A stretch of 64,000 nt of DNA from CAVQXR01 sp963717955 (GCA_963717955.1 CAVQXR010000003.1:1-64000); one strand, 5' to 3'; counted from the stretch's first letter, positions 44,430 to 53,904 are shown. Notes: a model not told the origin generated them from the sequence alone. Program-made: numbers and translations.

Positions 44430-47400
44430 TCACACCAGCTTCCTGATCAGGGCCGCGGCCGTGGCGTCGGCACGCGATCCCGCTCCGATCTTTGCGAACA
44501 CCACCGCCAGCCGACGCGCCACCGTATCCTCCGTGAGCTGCAACTCCTCCGCGACCTCGGCGTTCGTGCGCCCTTCGGCGACGAGGCGAAGCAACTCGGT
44601 CTCCTCGGCCGCCAGCGGCACCGGCAACGCGGGCCCGCTCGAGGCGGCCGGCGTCCCGGCCGCAAGCGGCCCCGCTAGCCGCGTGAGCTCCCGTCCGAGC
44701 CGACCGCCGAACCAGCGCACGCGCACGTCCTCGTCGACGATGCGTTGCGCCACCAGCGCCACGATGAGGCGCAGGTGGCCGCGCACCGCCGCGCGCTCCT
44801 CCTCGCCGCCGGACTGGAGCACAGCTTCGGCCGCCGGCAGCATCGTCTCCAGCGGCAGATCCTCGCGCATAGCCTCCCTCAGCGCCGCGAACGCGGCACG
44901 ACCGGCGGCAGCCGCCTCCTCGTACGCCCCACGCTGAAAGGCGACGCGCGCGAGCGCGGCATCGGCCTGTGCGCCCCACGGGGGGTGGCCCGGCAGCAGC
45001 GGGGCCAATGCCTTCGCCTCGCCGGCGGCGCGCTCAGCAACGTCCAGCAGGCCATCCTCCCGCCGCTCCCCGCCAAGCCATGCGGCATGCAGGGCGAGTT
45101 GCGCGAACGCCTCGCAGCGCGCGGCCGCGAGCCCCTGCTCGGCGGCGAGGGCGGCCGCCTGCTCGAGGTGCCGCCGCATCGCCTCGGCATCGCCGGCGGC
45201 CCACCGTACCCTGCCCCGCCACAGCTCCAGCTGGCGGGCGCGCAGCGGCGTCGGCGCTTCCGAGGCCACCGCAGCGGCGCGCTCCAGCCAGCGGCCGGCC
45301 TGCGCGATCGCGCCGAGCTGCGCGTGCTCGAGCGCCACACCTCCCGCCGCGGCGAACTCGAGCCCTCGATCGCCCAGCGCACGCGCCGCCGTGTACGTCT
45401 CCTCGCCCTTCGTGAGCGCCACGTCGGCGAACAGCCGGGTCCGCGCATACATGTGCGATCCGTAGAGCATCTGGGCGTCCGCCAGCGCCCGCTCGCTCTC
45501 CCTGGTCATCGATTCCCTGCGCGTGTGCAGGCGGCGAATCTCCTCGATGTGTCTCGTGGAGCCGATGAGATGGATGTCCGGAGCCCAGCTGACCACGGCC
45601 ATCGCGATGATCGTGGCCATGATCCCCTGCCGGTCTCCGAGGCGCTCATAGATGTCCAGCGCCCGCTGGAAGCGGGCCGTGGCTTCGGCCTGGAAGGCTC
45701 CGATGGGGAGCGTGGGGAGGATGTCCTCGGACAACTCGCCGCCGGTGAGCCGGCCCATGATGACGACCTGCTGATGCGCATCCATGCCCATGAACCCGGC
45801 GCGCACGCGGGAGGTGGAGATCACGCCGAGCTCGCGCGACGCCGCAGCCACGCTCGCCTCGTCCGCGAGGAGCTCGGCGAGCCCCACCGCGCGCTCGTAC
45901 GCCTCCTCGGCACCATCGAGGTCGCTCTCGCTCGGCGTCTGGACGAACGCTTCGCCGAGCTCCGCCCCCAGCAAGCACTGTCCGAGCTCCATGCAGGCCG
46001 CGAGCTCCGCCTGCGCGTCGCCGCGCTCCGCGGCCTGCCCGCGCACTCCCTGCGCCAGCAGAGCGGCGGCGTCGCTCTCGTCCGAGAGCCGCAGCGCGGC
46101 AGCGCGCCGCAGCGTGACGTCGAACTCCAGGTGGCTGTCGCCGAGCGCCTCCGCCAGTGCCGCGAGCTCGGGCAGCCCCTCCAGGCGCTGGGCACTGCGG
46201 CGCAGCATTGTCAACGCGTCGTCCCGCAAGCGGAGCAGGGCGACGCGTTCCTTCGGGGCGGATGCGACGTGCTGCGCGATCTCTACCAGGCGCAGCGCCT
46301 CCTCGGGGGCGTTCCCCTGAACCGCGGCCCGCGCGGCTTCGACCGAAGCGCGAGCGGCGAGTTCGCCCTGTCCGGCGGCCATCGCGTGGTGCGCCAGCAG
46401 CGCCTGGCACTCGGGGCGCGAATCCCCACCGGTCGTGAGCATGTCCACGATTGCGGCATGGATCGTGCGGCGGCGCGACGCAGGCAGCGTGCTCAACGCG
46501 TACTCACGGACGCCCTCGTGGGTGAAGGTGTAGTCGGCCGGACCCCCGCCGGCATGCTCGGTCAGCAGTCCAATCGCCACTGCGGGCGCCAGCGACTCCG
46601 CGAGCGAGTCCGCGTCCGGCGCTTCCCGACCCAGGCGCCGCTCGACCTCGGCGAGATCGCGCAGGCTGAAGTTGCGCCCGAGCACGGCCGCCTCCGCCAG
46701 CGCAGCTTTGGTCGCGTCCGGGAGTCGCGCCGAGCGCCGCTGGATCAGCGTCCGCACCGCCGACGGCAGCAGGCGCTGGGCGTTGCGCGCCAGGCTCCAC
46801 ACGCCGTCGATCTGCTGGACGAGCCCCGCGTCGCGATAGGCGAGCGCCTGCTCGGCCAGGATGAACGGGACGCCCTCGGCCTGTGCGTGCATCACCGCTG
46901 CGGTCGAGAGCTCGACCCGGCCGCCGAGCACCTGTTGCAGCAGTTCGGTCGACTCCAGCTGGCTGAAGCGGCTGAGCCGAAGCCGCTGGAGCATGCCCGC
47001 GCGGTCCAGGTCCGCGAGCAAGATGACGGCCTCGTTGACGAAGGCCGTCTCGTCGGGGCGGATGGCGAACGCCAGCAGCATCGGGCTGGCCCCGCCCGTG
47101 CGCACGAGGTACCGGAACATCCGCAGGCTGTCTTCGTCCGCCCACTGGAGGTCGTCGACCAAAATCGCCAGCGGCCGCTCGGCGGCGAGCGCGCCCAGCG
47201 CGAACGCGGTCAGGTCGTAGATGCGTAGCAGCTTGCGGTCCGGAGACATCGCCTCCAGGCCAGGCTCGTCGGTGCCCAAGAGCGCGCCGGCCGCGCGCTG
47301 CACCGGCTGCTCGGCGGCGGTGCCCGCCGCGGCTTCGAGCAGGGCCGGGGATGCGAAGATCGAGCGCGCCAGCAGCAGCGGCCCGCGGATCTCCTCATCC

Positions 47401-47660
47401 GCCGTGACGGCGATCGAGACCACTTCCCCCGCGCTCGTGAGCTCCTCCAACGCCATCAGCAGGCGGGTCTTCCCAATGCCGGGCTCCCCCTCGAACACGA
47501 TGCAGGCGGTCCGGCTGCGCGCTGAGGCCAGCGCTCGCTGGAGCGCCGCCAGCTCGCGCGGGCGCCCGATTACCGCTCCGAGCGCTCGCCCGGAGTGCAG
47601 TCCGAGCGAAGTGCTCGGCATCACCGTGGCGCTGAGCGGCGCGTGCTGTGGCTCCACCAT
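44430..47660 (-). CDS. large ATP-binding LuxR-family regulator (LAL/STAND type)
   Basis: Intact 1076-residue regulator. N-terminal AAA/STAND ATPase: IGRPRELAALQRALAS, Walker A FEGEPGIGKTRLLMALEEL (residues 58-65), Walker B LAILVDDLQWADEDSLRMF (163-174). The middle of about 600 residues is alpha-helical and TPR-like (AEEAYERAVGLAELLADEAS, ALDIYERLGDRQGIMATIIA). The C-terminus has a LuxR helix-turn-helix: LAAEETELLRLVAEGRTNAE, VAEELQLTEDTVARRLAVVF, near residues 1010-1070. Such proteins (MalT-like) are ATP- and ligand-switched activators. It is directly upstream of the ferredoxin-cyclase gene in the same operon, so the two may form one signalling unit. Confidence 0.9.
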   Translation of the reverse strand: MVEPQHAPLSATVMPSTSLGLHSGRALGAVIGRPRELAALQRALASARSRTACIVFEGEPGIGKTRLLMALEELTSAGEVVSIAVTADEEIRGPLLLARSIFASPALLEAAAGTAAEQPVQRAAGALLGTDEPGLEAMSPDRKLLRIYDLTAFALGALAAERPLAILVDDLQWADEDSLRMFRYLVRTGGASPMLLAFAIRPDETAFVNEAVILLADLDRAGMLQRLRLSRFSQLESTELLQQVLGGRVELSTAAVMHAQAEGVPFILAEQALAYRDAGLVQQIDGVWSLARNAQRLLPSAVRTLIQRRSARLPDATKAALAEAAVLGRNFSLRDLAEVERRLGREAPDADSLAESLAPAVAIGLLTEHAGGGPADYTFTHEGVREYALSTLPASRRRTIHAAIVDMLTTGGDSRPECQALLAHHAMAAGQGELAARASVEAARAAVQGNAPEEALRLVEIAQHVASAPKERVALLRLRDDALTMLRRSAQRLEGLPELAALAEALGDSHLEFDVTLRRAAALRLSDESDAAALLAQGVRGQAAERGDAQAELAACMELGQCLLGAELGEAFVQTPSESDLDGAEEAYERAVGLAELLADEASVAAASRELGVISTSRVRAGFMGMDAHQQVVIMGRLTGGELSEDILPTLPIGAFQAEATARFQRALDIYERLGDRQGIMATIIAMAVVSWAPDIHLIGSTRHIEEIRRLHTRRESMTRESERALADAQMLYGSHMYARTRLFADVALTKGEETYTAARALGDRGLEFAAAGGVALEHAQLGAIAQAGRWLERAAAVASEAPTPLRARQLELWRGRVRWAAGDAEAMRRHLEQAAALAAEQGLAAARCEAFAQLALHAAWLGGERREDGLLDVAERAAGEAKALAPLLPGHPPWGAQADAALARVAFQRGAYEEAAAAGRAAFAALREAMREDLPLETMLPAAEAVLQSGGEEERAAVRGHLRLIVALVAQRIVDEDVRVRWFGGRLGRELTRLAGPLAAGTPAASSGPALPVPLAAEETELLRLVAEGRTNAEVAEELQLTEDTVARRLAVVFAKIGAGSRADATAAALIRKLV

Positions 47661-47756
47661 ATGCGGCTCTCTGTCTTGAAGGTTCTGAACGTCCCCCCGA
47701 TCGAGAACTCGAGGAGCGTGCGCTCGAACGCTACCTGGGCTGCTTCCCTAGTACCG

Positions 47757-47960
47757 CACGTTCGGGGGAAGACCCGCACCGGTGCGACGCCGGAGTACCT
47801 CCTCAACCTCGAGACGCAGTGCCCGAAGGCGGCGGTGATCCGCCTCGAGGAGAGCTATCGCTTGTTGCCAGGCTGCAATCGAACGTGCTCCGGGGGACAC
47901 GCAGAGGGACACACCCGCCCGATGGGCATTCGGCCGGGCCCGCGGAGCTCCCGTCGGGAA
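47757..47960 (+). pseudogene. UvrD/Rep-type helicase remnant (candidate)
   Basis: In the forward frame from about 47757: GKTRTGATPEYLLNLETQCP then KAAVIRLEESYR. This matches the UvrD motif region in which a (F/T)GA(T/D)PEYLL stretch is followed by (A/V)xRLExNYR. After a frame change the next residues (NVLRGTRR) look like the N-R-V-L segment that follows in helicases. Only about 60 residues remain, with no start and a frame break, so it is a remnant or chance. The rest of 47661-48021 shows no gene. Confidence 0.4.
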
Positions 47961-48021
47961 AACCGCAAACAGGCCGAGCGTACGCGGTGAGGCGGCCTAC
48001 CGTCGGAGCGCGGGGCGCTGG

Positions 48022-48564
48022 TCAGGCGACCCGGATCACCACGGCGTCAGAGGTGGGCGCGTCCTGCGGCTTGCCGGCCTCCTTCAGGATGCTGATGTGA
48101 CTGTTCGACTGGAACTCGGCGGTCACGCGGTAGAGCCCACGCTCGGCGAGCGCCGGGCAGTTGCCGATAGCGACACCGTCGACGGCGGTGGGCGGAATGC
48201 AGAAGCTCACCGAGTCCGGGTCGCCGAGCCCGGTCCCCTTCTGGATGTACACGTGGATGTGACCTTGGGCCAGACCAGCCGCGTTGAGGGTCTGCGCGCC
48301 CTGACCGGTGCAGGTTGTGGCTGGGTTACACCGTAGCCCGGGCTGGAAGTCGAAGTCAGTGAATGCAATCCGGACGGGGATCAGCTTGCCCGGGTGGACG
48401 ACCCGGGTCGGCGCCAGGATCCGTAGCTCCGGCGTCCTGATCGGCTGGTTGCCCATCGGGGTTTCGAGGGCCGGGACCGGGAACACACCGAGTGCCAGCG
48501 GCACGATAATCACCGCCAGACCAGCGGCGATCAGGGCGACGAGCAGACGGCGGTGTCGAGTCAC
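48022..48564 (-). CDS. exported protein of unknown function
   Basis: Intact 180-residue protein. The GTG at 48564 is supported by a strong Shine-Dalgarno (AGGAGGT at 48571-48577). N-terminal signal/anchor: RHRRLLVALIAAGLAVIIVP. Mature part: PELRILAPTRVVHPGKLIPV, IRIAFTDFDFQPGLRCNPAT, and HIHVYIQKGTGLGDPDSVSF, ending RVTAEFQSNSHISILKEAGK. Four or so Cys residues could form disulfides (LRCNPATTC, SFCIPP, IGNCPA). The beta-rich pattern with HIHVYI resembles cupredoxin/immunoglobulin-like exported proteins, but I do not recognise a family. Confidence 0.7.
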   Translation of the reverse strand: MTRHRRLLVALIAAGLAVIIVPLALGVFPVPALETPMGNQPIRTPELRILAPTRVVHPGKLIPVRIAFTDFDFQPGLRCNPATTCTGQGAQTLNAAGLAQGHIHVYIQKGTGLGDPDSVSFCIPPTAVDGVAIGNCPALAERGLYRVTAEFQSNSHISILKEAGKPQDAPTSDAVVIRVA

Positions 48565-48828
48565 GAAACGACCTCCTAGACGGGAGACACGCGGCCGCTC
48601 GCGAGCTCTGACGGGAAACTTGGGCGTGACCCTACCTCCTGGTTCGCGCTCGTGTCAAGCCACCCCACAATTGCCGGCTTGGTCGAGCGGAATCCGGACC
48701 CTCGCAGCCTCGCTCCGCGGGCCTCGGAGTACCGTGGATCCGGCCCGATCCGGCGGGATTCCGACAGTGGAACCGTGCAGGTGCTCGATGAGGGTGGCCT
48801 CGCGCGTCTTGCATCCAGTGGCCGCGAG

Positions 48829-49824
48829 TCAGGCAGGCTCGGTAACGGTGACCGTTGCTTCTGGCTTGCCCTCAGGGAACGCGCGGACGTACCTGGCCAG
48901 GACGAACACGACCTGACCGCGCTGGAGCGCGAGCTGCTGTGCCTCGTCTCGCGTCAACTGCGCGAACACCTGCTCCCCGGTGGCGAGCAGGAGCTCCACG
49001 CGAACCTCGAAGCCGAGGTGCAGGACCCGCTCCACCATCGCCTCCCGCGTCGCGCCATTTGGCTCGTGCCGAAGCTCGAGGTCGTGCGGGCGGACGAGGC
49101 GACCGTCGATCCGGTTCACCGGGCCGACGAAGCCCATCACGAACTCGTTCGCCGGGTGATCGTAGAGGTCGTGAGGCTTGCCCGTCTGCTCGATCACGCC
49201 CTCGTTCATGACCGCGACCCGGTCGGCGACATCCATCGCCTCCTCCTGGTCGTGGGTGACGAGGACGGTCGTCACCTGCACGTCGTCATGGAGCCGGCGG
49301 AGCCATGACCGCAGCTCCCTGCGCACCCTGGCGTCGAGCGCGCCGAACGGCTCGTCGAGGAGGAGGACTCGCGGCTCGACGGCGAGCGCTCTCGCCAGCG
49401 CCATCCGTTGGCGCTGGCCGCCGGAGAGCTGGGCAGGGTAGCGGTCGGCGAGGCCCTTCAGCTGCACGAGGTCGAGGAGCTCGTCGACCCGTCCCCGGAT
49501 CTCCGCCTTCGGGCGCTTGCGGATCTTGAGCCCGAAGCCCACGTTCTCGCGGACGGTCATGTGCTTGAACGCGGCGTAATGCTGGAACACGAAGCCGACT
49601 CCTCGCTCCTGCGCCGGCACCTGCGTCACCTCGTCGCCGAGGATCGAGACGTGCCCCTCGTCGGGTGGCTCGAGCCCTGCGATCACCCGTAGGAGCGTCG
49701 ATTTCCCGCTGCCGCTTGGACCGAGCAGAGCGGTCAATGATCCACTCGCGATCGCGAGCGACACGTTGTCGAGCGCGACGTAGTCACCGAAGCGTTTCGT
49801 CACCTGCTGGACGGCGATGGACAT
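48829..49824 (-). CDS. cysA: sulfate/thiosulfate ABC transporter ATP-binding protein
   Basis: ATPase of the sulfate importer, intact, 331 residues. Walker A LLGPSGSGKSTLLRVIAGLE, Q-loop VFQHYAAFKHMTVRENVGFG, signature PAQLSGGQRQRMALARALAV, Walker B PRVLLLDEPFGALDARVRRE, H-loop TVLVTHDQEEAMDVADRVAV. The C-terminal TOBE-like region (VNRIDGRLVRPHDLELRHEP) is typical of CysA. Last gene of the operon; its 5' end overlaps cysW by 41 bp. Confidence 0.92.
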   Translation of the reverse strand: MSIAVQQVTKRFGDYVALDNVSLAIASGSLTALLGPSGSGKSTLLRVIAGLEPPDEGHVSILGDEVTQVPAQERGVGFVFQHYAAFKHMTVRENVGFGLKIRKRPKAEIRGRVDELLDLVQLKGLADRYPAQLSGGQRQRMALARALAVEPRVLLLDEPFGALDARVRRELRSWLRRLHDDVQVTTVLVTHDQEEAMDVADRVAVMNEGVIEQTGKPHDLYDHPANEFVMGFVGPVNRIDGRLVRPHDLELRHEPNGATREAMVERVLHLGFEVRVELLLATGEQVFAQLTRDEAQQLALQRGQVVFVLARYVRAFPEGKPEATVTVTEPA

Positions 49825-50629
49825 CCAGCACCTCCTTTCGCCGGAAGACGTTCATGGCCACGAGCGTGAGCACGGCGAGGGTCGCGAGCACGAGGGACGT
49901 CGTATAGGCGGCAACCTCGTTGAAGCGCAGGAACTCCTCGTCGACGTGAAGGGTGAGCGTCTCGGTCTTGCCGGCGATCCGTCCCGAGACGACCGCAACC
50001 GCGCCGTACTCGCCGAGGGCGCGGGCGGTCGTGAGAACGACGCCGTAGGCAACGCCCCATCGGATCGCCGGCAGCGTGATCCGCCAGAACGTCTGCGTGC
50101 GCGTCGCCCCGAGCGTCCAGGCCGCCTCCTCCTGGTCGGTCCCGATCTCCCGGAGCACGGGGATCACCTCTCTGACCACGAACGGCAGGGTGACGAAGAT
50201 CGTCGCGAGGACAATTCCGGGAACCGAGAAGATGACCTGTACCCCGTGCTCCAGCAGCCAGGAGCCGAACCAGCCGTCCTTCCCGTAGACGAGGATGAGC
50301 GCCAGGCCGACGACGACTGGCGAGAGCGCGAGCGGCAGGCCGATCCCTGCGTTCATGAGCCAGGCCCCGTGTTTCGGAGGTCGCCGAACCAGTGCCAGCG
50401 CGCAGAGGATGCCGAACGTCGTGTTCAGGGGAACGGCGATCAGGACGGCGATCAGGGTCAGCTTCAGCGCCGACACGAACGCCGGATCGGTGAGAGCGTC
50501 CCAGACGGGCCCGAGCCCATCCTTGAACGTGTTGAAGAGGATCATCGAGCACGGGAAGGCGAGGATCGCGACCAGATAGCCGAGGGCGGCGAACCGGAGC
50601 GTGATACGCGATCTCCTCGAGCTACGCAT
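49784..50629 (-). CDS. cysW: sulfate ABC transporter permease CysW
   Basis: Inner-membrane permease subunit, intact, 281 residues with about six membrane helices. The start MRSSRRSRITLRFAALGYLV at 50629 overlaps the cysT stop by 8 bp; the frame is open further upstream but arginine/serine-rich there. Typical sequences: ALKLTLIAVLIAVPLNTTFG, SVPGIVLATIFVTLPFVVRE and the EAA loop EEAAWTLGATRTQTFWRITL, then ARALGEYGAVAVVSGRIAGK. Pairs with CysT and CysA. Confidence 0.92.
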   Translation of the reverse strand: MRSSRRSRITLRFAALGYLVAILAFPCSMILFNTFKDGLGPVWDALTDPAFVSALKLTLIAVLIAVPLNTTFGILCALALVRRPPKHGAWLMNAGIGLPLALSPVVVGLALILVYGKDGWFGSWLLEHGVQVIFSVPGIVLATIFVTLPFVVREVIPVLREIGTDQEEAAWTLGATRTQTFWRITLPAIRWGVAYGVVLTTARALGEYGAVAVVSGRIAGKTETLTLHVDEEFLRFNEVAAYTTSLVLATLAVLTLVAMNVFRRKEVLDVHRRPAGDETLR

Positions 50630-51431
50630 CGTGCCTCCGGCTCCGGCGCTCCAGGATGTCGGCGCCGACGAGAACGAGGAACGAAAGCAGGAGGAGCACG
50701 ACGGAGACGGCCGCTGCTGCCGCCGGGTCGTCACTCTCGATCGCCTTGAAGATGTTGACCGACGCGACCTCTGTGTCGAACGGGATGTTCCCCGAGATCA
50801 GGACGACGGACCCGAACTCGCCGACGGCCTTGCCGAAGGAGAGGGCCGCGCCGGAGAGGATGGCGGGCTTGAGGTTGGGAAGGATGATCGTGCGGAACGT
50901 GGTCAGCGGGCGGGCCCCGAGTGACGAGGCGGCCTCCTCCATCTCCCGATCGAGCTCGACCAGGACCGGCTGAACGGCTCGGACGACAAACGGCAGCGTG
51001 ACGAAGAGGAGCGCCAGCCCGATGGCGATGCGCGTATAGGCGACGTTCACGCCGATCGGGCTCTCCGGCCCGTAGACCGCGAGCAGCGTCAGACCGGCGA
51101 CGATGGTGGGCAGCGCGAACGGCAGGTCGATGACGGCGTTGACGACGCTCTTGCCCCTGAAATCGTCGCGCACGAGCACCCAGGCGATCAGGGTCCCGAT
51201 CACCGCATTGACCGCCACGACGAGGAGCGAGACGACGAACGTGAGCTTCAGCGCCGCGACCGCCGCCGGGGCGGTCACCTCCTCCCAGAACGCCGCGAGC
51301 CCCCCGTTCAGCGAGGACGCCACAACGGCTGCAATCGGGATGAGCACGATCAGGCTGAGGTACGCCGTCGAGATCCCTAGCACGAGCCCGCCGGCGCGCC
51401 CGGGGCTGACGGCGCGCGCCGGCAGGCTCAC
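50622..51431 (-). CDS. cysT: sulfate ABC transporter permease CysT (CysU)
   Basis: Inner-membrane permease, intact, 269 residues with six membrane helices: LSLIVLIPIAAVVASSLNGG, ALKLTFVVSLLVVAVNAVIG, VIDLPFALPTIVAGLTLLAV, and the EAA loop EEAASSLGARPLTTFRTIIL, then GKAVGEFGSVVLISGNIPFD as in CysT. Lies 11 bp after the binding-protein gene. The pair CysT/CysW with a Sbp-type protein defines a SulT importer rather than molybdate. Confidence 0.92.
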   Translation of the reverse strand: MSLPARAVSPGRAGGLVLGISTAYLSLIVLIPIAAVVASSLNGGLAAFWEEVTAPAAVAALKLTFVVSLLVVAVNAVIGTLIAWVLVRDDFRGKSVVNAVIDLPFALPTIVAGLTLLAVYGPESPIGVNVAYTRIAIGLALLFVTLPFVVRAVQPVLVELDREMEEAASSLGARPLTTFRTIILPNLKPAILSGAALSFGKAVGEFGSVVLISGNIPFDTEVASVNIFKAIESDDPAAAAAVSVVLLLLSFLVLVGADILERRSRRHDA

Positions 51432-51441
51432 CGTCTGCGGC

Positions 51442-52494
51442 CTAGTCGTCAGTTGGTACCCCTAGCTCGTTCTCGATCTCCAGGAAGATGCTCTGCTCGC
51501 GGTCGAAGAAGCGCTTCCGGACGTCGGGCCAGCCGCCGAGGTCGGCGATCGTGAAGAGACCGGGCGGGTCCGGGTAGTCGAACTGCGCGAGCACGTCCGG
51601 CACAACCGGCCGGTACCCCTTCTCGCCAAACACGGTCTGGGCCTCGGGCGTGCGGAGGTACTCGATGAATGCCTGCGCCACGTCCAGGTTCGCGCTCGCG
51701 TTCACGGTTGCGGCGGGGTTCTCGATCAGAATCGTCTCGCCGGGCACGACGTAGTCGAGCTCCTCGCCCGCCTGCTGGGCGAAGATCGCCTCGTTCTCGT
51801 AGGCGAGGAGCACGTCGCCCTTGCCCGCGGAGAACGTCGCGAGCGACTCGCGAGCGCTCTTGTCCTGCACGGGAACGTGCTCGAGGAACAGCTCCCGCAG
51901 GTATGCGATCGCCTCCTCCTCCGACCGGCCCTGCTCCAACTGGGCACCGTAGGCGGCCATGATGTTCCACTGCGCACCGCCGGACGTGAACGGGTTCGGG
52001 GTGATCACCTCGATGCCCTCCCTGAGGAGGTCATCCCAGGTCTGGATGTTCTCCGGGTTGCCCTCGCGGACGGCGAAGACGACCACCGAGTCCGTGACCA
52101 TGCCGTTGTACTCGTCCTGGTTCCAGCCCGCGTCGACCAGGCCGGCATCGACGAGGCGGGTGATGTCCGGCTCGAGCGAGAACGCGACGACATCCGCCGC
52201 CAGCCCTGCCTCGACGGCACGGCTCTGCTCGCCGGAGGACGCATACGACTGCTCGAACTCGACACCCTGACCGGCGTCGGTCTGCTGAAACGCCGGGATG
52301 ATCTCCTCGTAGGCCTCTCGCGGCGTCGAGTAGGCAACGAGGCTGAGGGTCGCTCCGCTCCCTCCATCTGCCGCGTCGTTCGAAATCCCCGAGCCGGACG
52401 CCGACCCGCCGCAGGCAGCAAGTGTGAGTGCGAGCGCGACGCCAGCTGTCCAGCCGACGGCGACGCCGACGATCCGTCCTCCATCTCTTGCCAC
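51442..52494 (-). CDS. sbp: sulfate-binding lipoprotein of ABC transporter
   Basis: Extracellular sulfate-binding protein, intact, 350 residues. Lipoprotein signal with lipobox in TAGVALALTLAACGGSASGS. Sbp/CysP fold motifs: LVAYSTPREAYEEIIPAFQQ, SYASSGEQSRAVEAGLAADV, NPFTSGGAQWNIMAAYGAQL, SAGKGDVLLAYENEAIFAQQ. First gene of the cys operon; the upstream 52495-52560 interval is unusually AT-rich (TTATAA-like elements on the minus strand) and should contain its promoter. The same family also binds thiosulfate. Confidence 0.92.
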   Translation of the reverse strand: MARDGGRIVGVAVGWTAGVALALTLAACGGSASGSGISNDAADGGSGATLSLVAYSTPREAYEEIIPAFQQTDAGQGVEFEQSYASSGEQSRAVEAGLAADVVAFSLEPDITRLVDAGLVDAGWNQDEYNGMVTDSVVVFAVREGNPENIQTWDDLLREGIEVITPNPFTSGGAQWNIMAAYGAQLEQGRSEEEAIAYLRELFLEHVPVQDKSARESLATFSAGKGDVLLAYENEAIFAQQAGEELDYVVPGETILIENPAATVNASANLDVAQAFIEYLRTPEAQTVFGEKGYRPVVPDVLAQFDYPDPPGLFTIADLGGWPDVRKRFFDREQSIFLEIENELGVPTDD

Positions 52495-52588
52495 AGAATC
52501 CTCCTATTGTTTGCTTGTTTTATAAGAAATGTCTTGATTATCAGGATCAGACGATAGCCGACAATCCGGGACGACGTCAACCGGGAGC

Positions 52589-52861
52589 GTGATCGCTGAT
52601 CTCGAGACGCCCGGCTACGCCACGCGGGCGGTACTCGCTCCCTCCCTCGCCGACGGAGGACGGCTGAAGCTCGACGAGCTCGCGGCCCGCCACGAGCCAG
52701 AACCGTGCCCGATGACGATCGGCTGCAGCCTGCGCGAGGTCGGGGAAGACATGCGCGACCACACGATCGCCCTCCTCGGCGCCGCCGACGTCACGTGCTC
52801 GGCCTGGTCGCGGACGACGGGGCCGTTCGCACGTCCTTGGCTCGCTCGGAGGCTGCCTTGA
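52589..52861 (+). CDS. hypothetical protein, possibly partial
   Basis: Frame of 90 residues beginning with GTG 52589 (GGGAG upstream) and divergent from the sulfate importer: IADLETPGYATRAVLAPSLA, DGGRLKLDELAARHEPEPCP, MTIGCSLREVGEDMRDHTIA. Composition is protein-like up to about residue 70, then it becomes Arg/Pro/Trp-rich, suggesting loss of frame. I do not recognise a family. It may be the start of a frameshifted gene or a spurious frame. Confidence 0.35.
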   Translation: MIADLETPGYATRAVLAPSLADGGRLKLDELAARHEPEPCPMTIGCSLREVGEDMRDHTIALLGAADVTCSAWSRTTGPFARPWLARRLP

Positions 52862-53312
52862 CCGCTACGAGCTGGAGCCGGAAGCTACCCGCGACGCATC
52901 AGGCCAGTCGGACCCGGCGGACTCGTGCCGCGGTCCTTGGCGCCCGCTCACGACTGCCGACGGACACCGAGGGAACGGAGCGACACCTTCGCAGCATTCC
53001 CGCCCCCCGCCTAAGAGTCGTGACCGGGCGAGAGCGGGGCCCTCCGGCGACCCCGGGGGTGAGTCACGCCACTGCCGTTCGCGGTCAACAGCGTCGCTCA
53101 ACCTCGTCCGACGGCGTCCAAAGCGGTCCCTCCTTGCCCGCAGGCCCGCTGATGGTTCCATTACAGGCACAGGGCGCGACGCTGTCAACTGTCCGGCGGC
53201 GCGGGCGAGCACCGGGTTCATGACGGGAAACCAGCGCCACCACTTCCGTCGAGGGGGATGGTCGACCTGCGCTGCAGAACGATCGGGCAGTCCGCGTCGG
53301 CTTGCCGCAGCC
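52862..53312. other. 450-bp stretch without a supportable gene
   Basis: Open frames exist on both strands but their products are Arg/Pro/Ser-rich without recognisable motifs. Several GC-rich inverted segments occur (for example around 53030-53060: GGGGCCCTCCGGCGACCCC), so a structured RNA cannot be ruled out, but I find no known riboswitch or ncRNA signature. Confidence 0.5.
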
Positions 53313-53904
53313 CTACGACGTTGGGTGGTAGGTGCAGACCTGCACGCCCGTTGCGGCCGTGACGCATCGCACGAGTTGCATCGGCCGGGCCGTGCCGTCC
53401 TCGGGGAAGATCCGCTTACCGCCGCCGAGCAGGATCGGCTCGATCATCAGGTTGAGCTCGTCGACCAGGCCTTCGGCGAGCAGGGTCGTGACGAGGCTGG
53501 CGCTGCCCCAGATCAACAGGTCGCCGCCATCCTGGGCGCGCAGGGCAGCGATGTCGGCGACGGCGTGGTCGCCCGACAGCAGCGTCGTGTTGTTCCAGCG
53601 TCAGGTCGTCCGGTGTCAACGTCCGCGAGGCCACGTACTTCTTGACCGCGTTCATCTGGTCGGCGTACGGGTCGCCGGCACGGCCGGGCCACGCCGCGGC
53701 CATCGCCTGCCACGTGCGCCGGCCGAACAGCAGCGCCTCGACCGTGCTCATGCCGTCAGCGATCGCCGCGCCCATCACCTCGGGGTCGAAGTACGGCATC
53801 GACCACCCGCCGTGGGCGAAGCCCCCGTCGGTGTCCTCCTCGGCGCCGCCCGGTGCCTGCACCACGCCGTCGAGGCTCATGAACTCGTTCACCACGACTC
53901 GCAT
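53313..53904 (-). CDS. dihydrofolate-reductase-like (RibD C-terminal domain) protein, one frameshift
   Basis: DHFR/RibD-C fold oxidoreductase of about 196 residues, common in actinobacteria, physiological substrate unknown. The start MRVVVNEFMSLDGVVQAPGG at 53904 is the family's conserved beginning. MSTVEALLFGRRTWQAMAAA, DQMNAVKKYVASRTLTPD, then a frame change near 53600, then LLIWGSASLVTTLLAEGLVD, ELNLMIEPILLGGGKRIFPE and TGVQVCTYHP. All landmark segments are present. Confidence 0.85.

Noticed and set aside
44745..47228. 827-codon plus-strand frame opposite the LuxR-type regulator
   Set aside because: Mirror of a GC-rich coding frame; no recognisable domain.
52990..53110. Possible SAM-type riboswitch or other structured RNA
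   Set aside because: Some CCGGCGACCC/GGGTGAGTCAC resemblance to SAM-IV elements, but the required helices and downstream methionine/sulfur gene in the right direction are missing.
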